Positions 54,703 to 62,362 of a stretch of 64,000 nt of DNA are shown here, piece after piece; the first letter of the stretch is position 1; each line of letters begins with the position of its first letter. The DNA lies in the NCBI GenBank assembly GCA_902786595.1, contig CADADB010000009.1, positions 62,001-126,000 of the forward strand, written 5' to 3'. Under the pieces are notes generated by a model. That model saw only the letters and a program-made list of their open reading frames with translations. It had not been told where the DNA came from and did not search any database. The stretch is from an uncultured Bacteroidota bacterium. Lineage in GTDB: Bacteria; Bacteroidota; Bacteroidia; Bacteroidales; WCHB1-69. The position numbers and the translations under genes are program-made.

Positions 54703-56109
54703 TTTCCCCGTCGTGAAAATGATTTCCATGTTTTTGCCGGCACTGTGCCCGTCCTTGGTGGGGAACTCGGTGCCCATGACAACGAACCCGTATTGGTGCG
54801 ACGGTTCCAGGGAGAAAATCACCTCCAACGTCTTGTCGTCGCGCCAGGCATAGCTCTTGACAGGAGGGAAATCCGCCCCTGAAGTGCTCATATACAGGGC
54901 GATGCTGTTTAGCATCGGCTTGGAGAATGTGATGACGAGTGTGAAAGGACCGCTGGGAACATCCTTCGCGCCGTCCTTGAGGTTCACTTTGTAGGTGGCG
55001 TTCCTCTTGGCCCGTTCTTTCTGCTGCTTGTTGTACTGCTTCAAGTCAAAGTCATTCACCATTTTGGCATAGACGGGCATGAAGTCGGACATCGTGGCGT
55101 ACTTGTCGCGCTGCTGCTCATACTCTTTCAGGGCGTCGCATAAGGTTTGGATGAGGATGAAACCCTGCCGTTCTTCCTCTCCGACAAATGCGGATTCCTC
55201 AATCTGAGGATAGTGGACTCTCATATAGCGGATGACGGAGGCGCGGACAAACGTTTCGTTCATCATAATCAGGGCCGAACCGTAGGCGGATTGCCGCAGT
55301 TGCTCTTCTCGCTCCTTGAACATCTTTTCGGCGGATGCCTCCATCAACGACCAAAACTGGCTGTTCAGCGGGTTGCAGTAATGGTGGCAGAACTCGTGGA
55401 TGACAACGGGCAGCACGGTGTTTGCATTGTAGGAGATGTTTCCGCTATCATCCACTTGGCAGCAGCCGATGACGGGGCTCAATGCGTTAGTGCCGTCTTT
55501 CAGTTTGGCGCTGCACCCGTAGTTGTTCGGACCCACTAACAGGCTGAGCACGATGCGGAAGGTGCTGCCGCTTTCCGCGCCGAAATAGCCGTTGAACCAC
55601 TCGTAATCAATTTGCTGGTTGATGGCCTCGAACGCCTCCTCCACCTCGTCGAACAGGATATCCTGCTGCAAGTACCAATCGTGGAAGTGGGATTTGCGGT
55701 AAAAATCGTTCAGCGGTTCCAGAAATTCCTTTTTCTGTTGCTCCGACCAACGGTCGAAAGAATTGTCACTGCCTTCTAAGAAGCTGTCTTCTAATACGAT
55801 AGCACCGTTTGCATTCACCGTTAGATGCAAACCGTAAGAGGCCACCGCATCGTAGCTGATTCCCGATTCGTTCTGGTATTGGCGAGCCAGCTGCACGGCG
55901 GGATGGTCTTTGTATGGCCCGAAAACGGAATCGACCTCGTGCGCGTATTGCGGAACTCTGCAACGATTGTATTCTTCGGCACCGGACAATCGCCAGACCG
56001 TGGCCATCAGCTCCACACATTCGTCGAAGTGCGCCGGAATCGGGTTCTGGGCGAAGGAGGTCAGCGCGGAGAGAACGGCGCAGAGGAGAACGGTTAATGT
56101 TTTTTTCAT
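54700..56109 (-). CDS. Secreted DUF4932-type zinc metalloprotease with C-terminal Ig-like domain
   Basis: 469 residues from ATG 56109; a longer frame to 56226 only adds non-family residues. Signal peptide 'LTVLLCAVLSALTSFAQ'. 'VLPVVIHEFCHHYCNPLNSQFW' gives the HExxH-like zinc site His238-Glu239-x-x-His242. The preceding 'HFDECVELMATVWRLSG' and 'YFGFGAESGSTF'-like 'YFGAESGSTFRIVLS' are DUF4932 features. The last 100 residues ('LKDGAKDVPSGPFTLVITFSKPM') look like a Big-5-type Ig domain. It acts outside the cytosol. TATCTTTGC lies 25-33 bp upstream. Confidence 0.9.
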   Translation of the reverse strand: MKKTLTVLLCAVLSALTSFAQNPIPAHFDECVELMATVWRLSGAEEYNRCRVPQYAHEVDSVFGPYKDHPAVQLARQYQNESGISYDAVASYGLHLTVNANGAIVLEDSFLEGSDNSFDRWSEQQKKEFLEPLNDFYRKSHFHDWYLQQDILFDEVEEAFEAINQQIDYEWFNGYFGAESGSTFRIVLSLLVGPNNYGCSAKLKDGTNALSPVIGCCQVDDSGNISYNANTVLPVVIHEFCHHYCNPLNSQFWSLMEASAEKMFKEREEQLRQSAYGSALIMMNETFVRASVIRYMRVHYPQIEESAFVGEEERQGFILIQTLCDALKEYEQQRDKYATMSDFMPVYAKMVNDFDLKQYNKQQKERAKRNATYKVNLKDGAKDVPSGPFTLVITFSKPMLNSIALYMSTSGADFPPVKSYAWRDDKTLEVIFSLEPSHQYGFVVMGTEFPTKDGHSAGKNMEIIFTTGK

Positions 56110-56133
56110 ATCGTCAAGGAGTTGAATTTGGCT

Positions 56134-56142
56134 GCAAAGATA
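56134..56142 (-). promoter_or_regulatory. Promoter -7 box TATCTTTGC for the DUF4932 gene
   Basis: On the minus strand, 25 bp upstream of the ATG at 56109, which supports that start. Confidence 0.6.
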
Positions 56143-56310
56143 GTCATTATATTCATTCAAAGCACCCGAAAATCCCTCATTTTTGTTCGTTCTCCGACTT
56201 ATTCCCTCTCCTGTTCCCAATGACACAATTCCTTAACTAACTGGAAAACGTAGATATGTTACTCATAAAAAAAAACTTACTTTAAAAGGTAAGTGGTTTT
56301 GTATTTTTTG

Positions 56311-56319
56311 TATTTTTGC
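56311..56319 (+). promoter_or_regulatory. Promoter -7 box TATTTTTGC before toxin-like gene
   Basis: 16 bp before the ATG at 56335; near-leaderless as at other TA loci here. Confidence 0.65.
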
Positions 56320-56334
56320 CACAAAAAAACTATT

Positions 56335-56811
56335 ATGACTAAAGCAACTATACTCTCTTTGGAACAAACAGAAGTCGCTGGTTTGTTCACGATTATTTTC
56401 GAAGGCGAAATGCAGTCTGAATTTGTCAAGTTTGTCAAGAAGTTCAAGGATGATGCGGTTAGGAAGAACGAGCTTAGAGTTATACTCAACCAGATTGATA
56501 CAATGTTGGTGAAAGGGATTGAGGAACGCCGTTTTCGTCCAGAAGGGAAAATGAGCGACGGTGTGACTGCTTTGCCTGTGTATAAAAGCGGGCTGCGCCT
56601 ATATTGTCTGCGTCTGTCGGACAGTGTGTTGATTGTGGGCAACGGTGGGGTGAAAAATACCCAAACATACGAAGAAGATAAGGATTTGAACGGATATGTG
56701 ATCAGTCTTCAAAAATTGGATGCGCTCCTGAAGGCGGACATCAGAAATGGAGTTGTTAGAATAGAAAAGACTGAAATAGTGGGAGTTGACAACAAAGATT
56801 ATGAGATATGA
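56335..56811 (+). CDS. Toxin-like protein paired with an XRE regulator
   Basis: 158 residues from ATG 56335. 'ILSLEQTEVAGLFTIIFEGE', 'MQSEFVKFVKKFKDDAVRKN', 'EERRFRPEGKMSDGVTALPV' and 'LRLYCLRLSDSVLIVGNGGVK' form a RelE/HigB-like plan: basic helix, then 'LR.YC......ILI.G.GG.K'. It overlaps the HTH gene by ATGA. Toxin-first order with an XRE antitoxin fits HigBA-type systems, but the length is above typical HigB (about 100), so the exact family is uncertain. Confidence 0.7.
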   Translation: MTKATILSLEQTEVAGLFTIIFEGEMQSEFVKFVKKFKDDAVRKNELRVILNQIDTMLVKGIEERRFRPEGKMSDGVTALPVYKSGLRLYCLRLSDSVLIVGNGGVKNTQTYEEDKDLNGYVISLQKLDALLKADIRNGVVRIEKTEIVGVDNKDYEI

Positions 56812-57080
56812 AACAAGATCAAGAAGGACGGGTTTTGTTTCGTCAGATAGTGGACGAGACACCAGAAGATTTGAAAACGCAGTTGCGCTTTTCGGACTTA
56901 ATTGCAGAGAAATTGATTGGGATGCTCAAATCGAAAGGGATGTCCCAGCGCGACCTCGCGAAGAATACTGGCAAAACGGAGGCGGAGGTGTCGCGATGGC
57001 TTGGAGGAACGCACAATTTCACATTGCGCACCTTGGCCAAAATATCCGTTGTTCTCGGGGAAGATTTGATTCATGTGTGA
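56808..57080 (+). CDS. XRE-family HTH antitoxin-like regulator
   Basis: 90 residues. The HTH lies at about residues 33-85: 'IGMLKSKGMSQRDLAKNTGK', 'TEAEVSRWLGGTHNFTLRTL' and 'AKISVVLGEDLI'. This is the Cro/C1 fold with the 'S..DLA...G.....VSRWL.G..N.T..TL..I...LG' pattern. It probably neutralises the upstream product and represses the shared promoter. Translation is coupled to the upstream gene. Confidence 0.92.
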   Translation: MKQDQEGRVLFRQIVDETPEDLKTQLRFSDLIAEKLIGMLKSKGMSQRDLAKNTGKTEAEVSRWLGGTHNFTLRTLAKISVVLGEDLIHV

Positions 57081-57084
57081 CACT

Positions 57085-57186
57085 TCGTGCCAAAGGCACG
57101 ATATTTTAGAACCCCACACGAAACGAACGGAGTGAGTGCCGTGTGGGGTATTGTGGGTGCGCGAGGCAGCGTCTCGAAGAGACGCA
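57085..57186 (+). repeat. Three consecutive hairpins (terminator region)
   Basis: 57085-57101: TCGTGCC-AAA-GGCACGA followed by TATTTT. 57111-57149: ACCCCACAC ... GTGTGGGGT with an AACGAACGGAGTGAGTGCC loop. 57169-57185: GCGTCTC-GAA-GAGACGC-type stem. The middle one is related to the CCCCACAC stem at 39818-39846. Confidence 0.7.
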
Positions 57187-57240
57187 ACAGCATTCGGTAA
57201 TGAAAAATGATGGCATCTATTGCCCGGTCTCTAAAAAATG

Positions 57241-57249
57241 TATTTTTGC
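57241..57249 (+). promoter_or_regulatory. Promoter -7 box TATTTTTGC
   Basis: About 70 bp before the ATG at 57319. The ORF's upstream in-frame extension starts inside the promoter and is not translated. Confidence 0.6.
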
Positions 57250-57318
57250 ACTGAAAAAACGGTCGAACAATGCGACTGTTTTTGCATGTTGAATATAATA
57301 CCAGTAGAACGTAATGAT

Positions 57319-58833
57319 ATGAAAAAAACACTGACTATCGCAGTTTTGTTACTGTTTGCTGGATGCAGTCTTATGGCGCAAAAAACGCTGGAGATGGTTT
57401 TTGATAATGTTGTTGGAGGGGTGCCGGTGCACAGCTACTTCGACGGTATGGACAACCAGCACTACATCCTGTTTTCCTCCCGATACACCGACAAAGAAGC
57501 CTTGGTGAGTATTCCTGGTAACAATGGAAAAGGACAACAATTGGTACTACAACATCCCACTGACTACGAACTGCTAGTGGCTTACGAAGATGCCACACAA
57601 ATTCGATGCATCTACAAATGCTACAAATATGACACTAAAACTTATGGCATATACCTGAATGCATTCCCCAAAGATGCTGAATCCGCAGAGTGGAATCCGG
57701 AGGCGGTTTTTGTGTTCTCGCTTGAAAAGACCGAGGATATTCGATGCTGGTCCGCCCGTTCCCCCGACCAAAGCAAAGCTGCAGTGGCCCTTTTTCTCAC
57801 TAACACCAGATCAAACAGTCTTAAGGGTTCCATGGTGATGACCTTCGATGAAAACGGCCTGCTCTGGAAAAACCCTTTGGATTTGGAATTTGAAAACAAT
57901 ACCTTGGAGATTTTCAACTTCGCTGTCAGTAACGAAGCAAAAGTATATACGGCTATTCTTTCGTTCAACAAAGAGAATGAGAAGGACAAATCGCGGAAGA
58001 ATGAGACCCTTCACCTGTTCGAAAGCAGCGAGTACGGGGAAATCAATTCCACAGATTTCCAAGTGGAGTTCGGGAGCCTGTCGTGCGGCAGATTGTTGAT
58101 CACCCGTCAAGGCAACGTTATGATAGGAGGTTACTATGCACCGAAGTATGGAGAGAAGGAAACAGGCTGTTACATTGTTCGTTACGATATGAATCCGCTC
58201 ACAAGCGCGAATATCAGCCATGAGGATTTTCCAAACACCTACTACAATTACGTTCATACCCCCTCAGGGAAAAAAGCGAAGGATTTCTCTGTCTATCCTT
58301 CGTATTTCTTTGAGTTTTCTGACGGAACGGTGGCTCTTTTAGGTGAAATGTACACCACGTTCAGCACCACTATGGTCTTCTCCGCGGGAGGGAGCATACT
58401 GCTCCATCTTGCCGACAAAAACGGTGACATTTCTCAGTTTAAAACCATTGAAAAAGTCCAAACATCGGTTGAGACCACTCATTCTCCAGGATCCTTGCGA
58501 GGAAGGCTGTTCTCCTATAGTGCACTGATGCACAACGACCGGATACACTTGTTCTTCGCGGATAATGTTGAGAATTATCGTGGAAAATCCGGTCAAAATA
58601 GTTTTGCGGACACCAAGTTTTTCACCTCGGATCTCAAGTTCGATGGATTATGCGCCGCACACTGCAGCATAGACCGTGGCGGCAACATCTCAACCCCTGA
58701 ACTCCTGATAGACTATTCAGCGCTTAAATCCCACATGTTCGCGCTTTTCTACATGCAAGATGACGGTGTGGTATTTCTCCATTCAGGGAAAAAGTCGCGC
58801 CAAATTTCCAAATATAAGCACGACTTTGAATGA
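57319..58833 (+). CDS. Large secreted or lipid-anchored hypothetical protein
   Basis: 504 residues from ATG 57319. Leader 'LTIAVLLLFAGCSLMAQ' carries both a lipobox-like LFAGC and a following AQ site, so either lipoprotein or ordinary secretion is possible. The mature protein is beta-rich with repeated 'F.F..D......' strands, such as 'VFVFSLEKTEDIRCWSARSP' and 'LLWKNPLDLEFENNTLEIFN', 'VMIGGYYAPKYGEKETGCYI' which resemble beta-propeller blades. No catalytic motif was recognised. It is next to an ECF sigma factor gene and may be in its regulon; inference. Confidence 0.78.
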   Translation: MKKTLTIAVLLLFAGCSLMAQKTLEMVFDNVVGGVPVHSYFDGMDNQHYILFSSRYTDKEALVSIPGNNGKGQQLVLQHPTDYELLVAYEDATQIRCIYKCYKYDTKTYGIYLNAFPKDAESAEWNPEAVFVFSLEKTEDIRCWSARSPDQSKAAVALFLTNTRSNSLKGSMVMTFDENGLLWKNPLDLEFENNTLEIFNFAVSNEAKVYTAILSFNKENEKDKSRKNETLHLFESSEYGEINSTDFQVEFGSLSCGRLLITRQGNVMIGGYYAPKYGEKETGCYIVRYDMNPLTSANISHEDFPNTYYNYVHTPSGKKAKDFSVYPSYFFEFSDGTVALLGEMYTTFSTTMVFSAGGSILLHLADKNGDISQFKTIEKVQTSVETTHSPGSLRGRLFSYSALMHNDRIHLFFADNVENYRGKSGQNSFADTKFFTSDLKFDGLCAAHCSIDRGGNISTPELLIDYSALKSHMFALFYMQDDGVVFLHSGKKSRQISKYKHDFE

Positions 58834-58878
58834 TTATTACGCACCTGCAGGTAGCTGTAACAAGAAAAAATATCCCCA

Positions 58879-58909
58879 TGTAATAATTCCCCTTCTTTTG
58901 TTGTCTAAC
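58879..58909 (+). promoter_or_regulatory. Putative ECF-type promoter, copy 2
   Basis: TGTAATAATT at 58879-58888 and TGTTGTCTAAC at 58899-58909. Same two boxes as at 52258-52287, one base longer in spacing. Confidence 0.5.
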
Positions 58910-58940
58910 ATGATGAACGTTGCAACGAAAGTAATGTATT

Positions 58941-59429
58941 ATGAACAACGACAAAGAATATCAGTTTGAACAGTTGGTGCGGCGGCACAAGCGGACCATC
59001 TACACGGTGTGCTACATGTTTTCGCACGACAAATCCGAGGTGGACGACCTCTTCCAGGAGATCCTCATCCGGCTTTGGAAAGGTTACGACACCTACGAGG
59101 GTCGCAGCGACGCCAAAACATGGATCTACCGTGTGTCGCTCAACACGGCCATCAACCAGGACAAAAAGGAACGCCGGCGCATCGAAACGGTGCCGCTGAC
59201 CGTCGATATCGACCCCTACGAGGCCGACGACCCTTCGACTCGTCAAATCCGCGAACTCTACGACCGCATCTCGCGACTCGACCTCATTGACCGCAGCTTG
59301 ATTCTGCTTTGGCTGGAAGGGGTCAGTTACGATGAAATCGGCGCCATCATCGGTATCACGCCCAACAATGTGGGTGTCAGGCTGATGCGCATCAAGGACA
59401 AACTGGTGAAAATGTCAACAAAAGAATGA
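58941..59429 (+). CDS. ECF-type RNA polymerase sigma factor 2
   Basis: 162 residues, paralogue of the sigma factor at 52311. Region 2: 'FEQLVRRHKRTIYTVCYMFS', 'SEVDDLFQEILIRLWKGYDT', 'AKTWIYRVSLNTAINQDKKE'. The linker 'ETVPLTVDIDPYEADDPSTR' mirrors the first. Region 4: 'LDLIDRSLILLWLEGVSYDE', 'IGAIIGITPNNVGVRLMRIK'. The membrane partner gene follows 12 bp downstream, the same spacing as in pair 1. Confidence 0.95.
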   Translation: MNNDKEYQFEQLVRRHKRTIYTVCYMFSHDKSEVDDLFQEILIRLWKGYDTYEGRSDAKTWIYRVSLNTAINQDKKERRRIETVPLTVDIDPYEADDPSTRQIRELYDRISRLDLIDRSLILLWLEGVSYDEIGAIIGITPNNVGVRLMRIKDKLVKMSTKE

Positions 59430-59441
59430 AAGGAGATCATC

Positions 59442-60572
59442 ATGGAAAATCAGAACAATAATAATTTCTCCGAATTGGACCAACTGAAGGCCCAATACGA
59501 AACGCTGAAAGAGCAGTTCGACCAACAGGAAATCGTCAACGACCGGCTGATGAAATCGTCCATCAAGCACAGTGCCGATTTTTATGGGCGGTATAGACGG
59601 ATGCAAATCATCCTTTATCCGTTAGCAGCCATCATCGGCATATTGTGTGTCAAATGCTTTCAAGGCAACCACCTTTCGTTGAGCCTGTTTTGGCTCACCT
59701 TCTGTTCGGTTTGCTTTGCCATTGAATTGTGGTTGACGAGAAAACTGAAAAGCAAGGAGCTGGAAAACAACGATTTGCTCACCATGTCCCATCAAGCCCG
59801 AAATTTCAAGAAACTATTTTCTCTCTTCACGGCACTGAATTATTCCACAGCTTTTATCATTATTTTCGGGGTGGTGATTGCCAGAATGGGTATAGATATA
59901 AATTTGCCGAATTTCGGTGCTGTGGTTTTGTCGTTTGTTGCGTTGCTCGCCTTTTTTGCACTCGTGGGCTTTTTTGAAATACGCTATAAGACAAAAGCTT
60001 GCGATGACATTATCCGGCAGATAGAGGCCGTTGAACCTGCAATGGACAAGAAAACGAATCTTGACAGACCTCAAAAGTGGTTCCATATCGCCATGATTGT
60101 CGTGTTTATAAGTCTCGATATTTGGGCTTGTCTGCTGGTGGCCAAATACATCAAAACACCTCCTGAGTGGCGTCAATCAAAGTATGTGCTGGAATACGAG
60201 CGGGGAACGGACAACTTTGTAACGGAAGAGAAACTGGAAATTTGGGACGTGGATGCCGACACGTTGGCCATCAGTTCGGAAGTTTTGGGTGGCAAGCCTA
60301 TGGTGCAACATGTGGAGGTGACGGTGCCAAGGAAGAAAAGTGACCCCGACATGGTGCAAATCAACGTGACGTTGACCCCTGAGGCGAGTCTGCAATGGTA
60401 TCGATTCACCAGCGAGATAAAGGGCCACCATGCTGCACTTTACCTAAACGGCAACCAGATTCAGGACTGGGAAATCAAATGTGGAATAAGCACCGGAGGT
60501 TTCTTCATCATGAAGGAACGTTCATCGAAGGAGGAATTGGAGGCCTTCTGCGAGCAGTTGGTGCGGCAGTAG
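59442..60572 (+). CDS. Membrane protein, putative anti-sigma partner 2, with SecD-P1-like tail
   Basis: 376 residues. The cytosolic N-terminus ('ELDQLKAQYETLKEQFDQQE', 'IVNDRLMKSSI') matches partner 1. Then about five hydrophobic helices (55-230). The exported C-terminal 150 residues differ from partner 1: 'ALYLNGNQIQDWEIKCGIST', 'GGFFIMKERSSKEELEAFCE', 'QLVRQ'. This pattern (AL.L.G.....W.I...I..G...I....S.EE...L...L) resembles the P1 head domain of SecD. It could sense an exported signal and control the sigma factor; inference. Confidence 0.75.
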   Translation: MENQNNNNFSELDQLKAQYETLKEQFDQQEIVNDRLMKSSIKHSADFYGRYRRMQIILYPLAAIIGILCVKCFQGNHLSLSLFWLTFCSVCFAIELWLTRKLKSKELENNDLLTMSHQARNFKKLFSLFTALNYSTAFIIIFGVVIARMGIDINLPNFGAVVLSFVALLAFFALVGFFEIRYKTKACDDIIRQIEAVEPAMDKKTNLDRPQKWFHIAMIVVFISLDIWACLLVAKYIKTPPEWRQSKYVLEYERGTDNFVTEEKLEIWDVDADTLAISSEVLGGKPMVQHVEVTVPRKKSDPDMVQINVTLTPEASLQWYRFTSEIKGHHAALYLNGNQIQDWEIKCGISTGGFFIMKERSSKEELEAFCEQLVRQ

Positions 60573-60578
60573 CTTTCC

Positions 60579-60614
60579 GTCCAATTTTTTGACACCCCTG
60601 TCTCATTTTTGGAC
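60579..60614 (+). promoter_or_regulatory. 36-bp palindromic enhancer site (UAS), copy 2
   Basis: Left half GTCCAATTTTTTGACA, centre CCCC, right half TGTCTCATTTTTGGAC. Same length and half-site plan as 38701-38736. It starts 7 bp after the stop of the upstream gene. Confidence 0.75.
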
Positions 60615-60666
60615 GATGACAAAATGTTTTCGCCTTTCTATTTCGTTGATATTTATATTTTTCATA

Positions 60667-60686
60667 TTTTTGGCACGGAATTCGAT
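60667..60686 (+). promoter_or_regulatory. Sigma-54-like promoter of the two-component operon
   Basis: TTTTTGGCACGGAATTCGAT. -24 element TTGGCACG is exact; the -12 element is TCGA rather than TTGC. It lies 91 bp after the UAS start, as at the ABC operon, and 46 bp before the regulator start. Confidence 0.65.
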
Positions 60687-60695
60687 ACACTGCTT

Positions 60696-60728
60696 CTATA
60701 ACCAATAACCAATAACCTATAACCATTC
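60696..60728. repeat. ATAACCAATAACC array
   Basis: Three to four 7-bp units between the sigma-54-like promoter and the regulator ATG at 60732. Confidence 0.75.
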
Positions 60729-60731
60729 AAG

Positions 60732-62057
60732 ATGCTCAACACCATCCTCATCGTCGATGACAACCGCAACGTCCTCGCCGCGCTGAAACTGCTACTGGAG
60801 CGCGAGTTCCGGCAGGTGGTCGTGCTGCCGTCGCCCAACACCCTGCTGCGGCAGATCGAGCAGTGTCGGCCCGACGTCGTGCTGCTCGACATGAACTTCT
60901 CCGCCGGACTCAACACCGGCAACGAGGGTCTCTTCTGGCTCCGCGAGATCAAAGCCCATCACCCGGGCCTTCCCGTGGTGCTCTTCACCGCCTACGCCGA
61001 CATCGAGCTGGCCGTAGCGGGCATGAAGGAGGGCGCCGCTGACTTTGTGGTGAAGCCGTGGGACAACGACCGCCTCATCGCCACCCTCACCCGCGCTTGC
61101 ACCCCCGAAAAGAGCAGCCCGAAACGGAAATCGCAAGACGAAAGCGCCCTGTTCTGGAGCGAAAGTCCGGTGATGCAGGAACTGCGACTTATGGTGGAGA
61201 AAATCGCCCCGACGGATGCCGCCATCCTCATCACGGGTGAGAATGGAACGGGCAAAACATTGTTGGCCAAAGAGATACATCGTCTGTCCACCCGTAACGA
61301 CAAACCCTTCGTGACCGTCGATTTGGGCGCATTGACGGAAACCCTCTTTGAGAGTGAGCTCTTCGGACACGTGAAGGGCGCGTTCACGGACGCGAAAAGC
61401 GACCGCGCCGGCAAGATCGAGGAGGCCGACGGCGGTACCCTCTTCCTCGACGAGATCGGCAACCTCGCCTTCCCGCAGCAGGCCAAGCTGTTGACGGTCA
61501 TCCAGCAGCGCACGGTGACGCGCGTGGGCAGCAACAAAGCCATTCCCGTTGATTTCCGGCTCGTCTGCGCCACCAACCAGAAACTCGACGAGAAGGTGCT
61601 GCGCGGCGAGTTCCGCGAGGACCTCTACTACCGCGTCAACACCATCCATCTGGAAATCCCGCCCCTCCGCGACCGCCGCGAGGACATCCTGCCCTTCGCA
61701 AACCGTTTCCTGACGATTTTCGCCGAGAAGTACCGCAAGCCCGCGTTGAGGCTGAGCCCCGAAGCCGCCCGCAAGCTGATGGAACACCCGTGGTACGGTA
61801 ACATCCGTGAGTTAGAGCACGCCGTGGAGCACGCGGTCATCGTCAGTGACGGCACCGAGCTGCGGGAACAGGACTTCAAGTTCACGACCCCGATACAGAA
61901 GGATAATGCGCAGGAAATCACCACCTTGGATGAGATGGAGGCCGAGATGATCCGCAAGTGCATCGCCAAATGCGCCGGCAACCTCACCGCCGTGGCCAGC
62001 ACGCTGGGGATTACAAGACAGACGTTGTATAACAAGATGAAAAAGTACGGAATATAG
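60732..62057 (+). CDS. NtrC-family sigma-54 response regulator
   Basis: 441 residues. Receiver 1-120: Asp9/Asp10, phospho-acceptor Asp53 (VVLLDMNF), Thr86, Lys108. AAA+ domain 140-375: Walker A 'GENGTGKT' at 169-176, '[15 protein letters not shown]' with the sigma-54 loop as GAFTDA (216-221) instead of GAFTGA, Walker B '[12 protein letters not shown]', arginine-finger region '[21 protein letters not shown]'. C-terminal Fis-type HTH '[20 protein letters not shown]'. It activates sigma-54 promoters; the two UAS/-24 sites in this window are its probable targets. The kinase gene follows. Confidence 0.95.
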   Translation: MLNTILIVDDNRNVLAALKLLLEREFRQVVVLPSPNTLLRQIEQCRPDVVLLDMNFSAGLNTGNEGLFWLREIKAHHPGLPVVLFTAYADIELAVAGMKEGAADFVVKPWDNDRLIATLTRACTPEKSSPKRKSQDESALFWSESPVMQELRLMVEKIAPTDAAILITGENGTGKTLLAKEIHRLSTRNDKPFVTVDLGALTETLFESELFGHVKGAFTDAKSDRAGKIEEADGGTLFLDEIGNLAFPQQAKLLTVIQQRTVTRVGSNKAIPVDFRLVCATNQKLDEKVLRGEFREDLYYRVNTIHLEIPPLRDRREDILPFANRFLTIFAEKYRKPALRLSPEAARKLMEHPWYGNIRELEHAVEHAVIVSDGTELREQDFKFTTPIQKDNAQEITTLDEMEAEMIRKCIAKCAGNLTAVASTLGITRQTLYNKMKKYGI

Positions 62058-62084
62058 TTAGTTAGCAGTTATCAGTAGGAACGG

Positions 62085-62208
62085 AAAAGCCCCAATTCCC
62101 CCCTTTAGGGGGGATGCCCGCAGGGCAGGGGGGTGAAACCACTTCCTTAAGCAGCCCCGTTAGGGGCAAGAGCTCGGTAGCCAGGGGTGAGCGCAGCGAA
62201 ACCCCTGG
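62085..62208. repeat. Composite dispersed repeat, copy 2
   Basis: CCCCAATTCCCCCCTTTAGG block, GCCCGCAGGGC hairpin, CTTCCTTAAGCAGCCCCGTT element (62141-62180), then CCAGGGGT...ACCCCTGG stem with GAGCGCAGCGAA loop. First parts match 39715-39798. Confidence 0.8.
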
Positions 62209-62362
62209 GACGAATGATGACGATGATGGGATGATGGGATGATACGATGATGCGATGGTACGATGACACGATGATACGGATGAGACGATGAAACGATGAG
62301 ACGATGAAACGATGATGCGATGAGACGATGAAACGATGATACGATGATGCAATGATACGATG
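62209..62362. repeat. GATACGATGATGCGATGAGAC array before the kinase gene
   Basis: About twenty 7-8-bp units (GATGATA, CGATGAG, CGATGAA). The kinase ATG at 62360 is in the last unit. The 302 bp between regulator and kinase hold only this and the composite repeat. Confidence 0.85.

Noticed and set aside
60792..61787. A 331-codon minus-strand frame
   Set aside because: Shadow of the NtrC-type regulator gene.
38868..62362. CRISPR arrays at GATGCGATGA repeats
   Set aside because: Units are 7-14 bp with no spacers and no cas genes are present.
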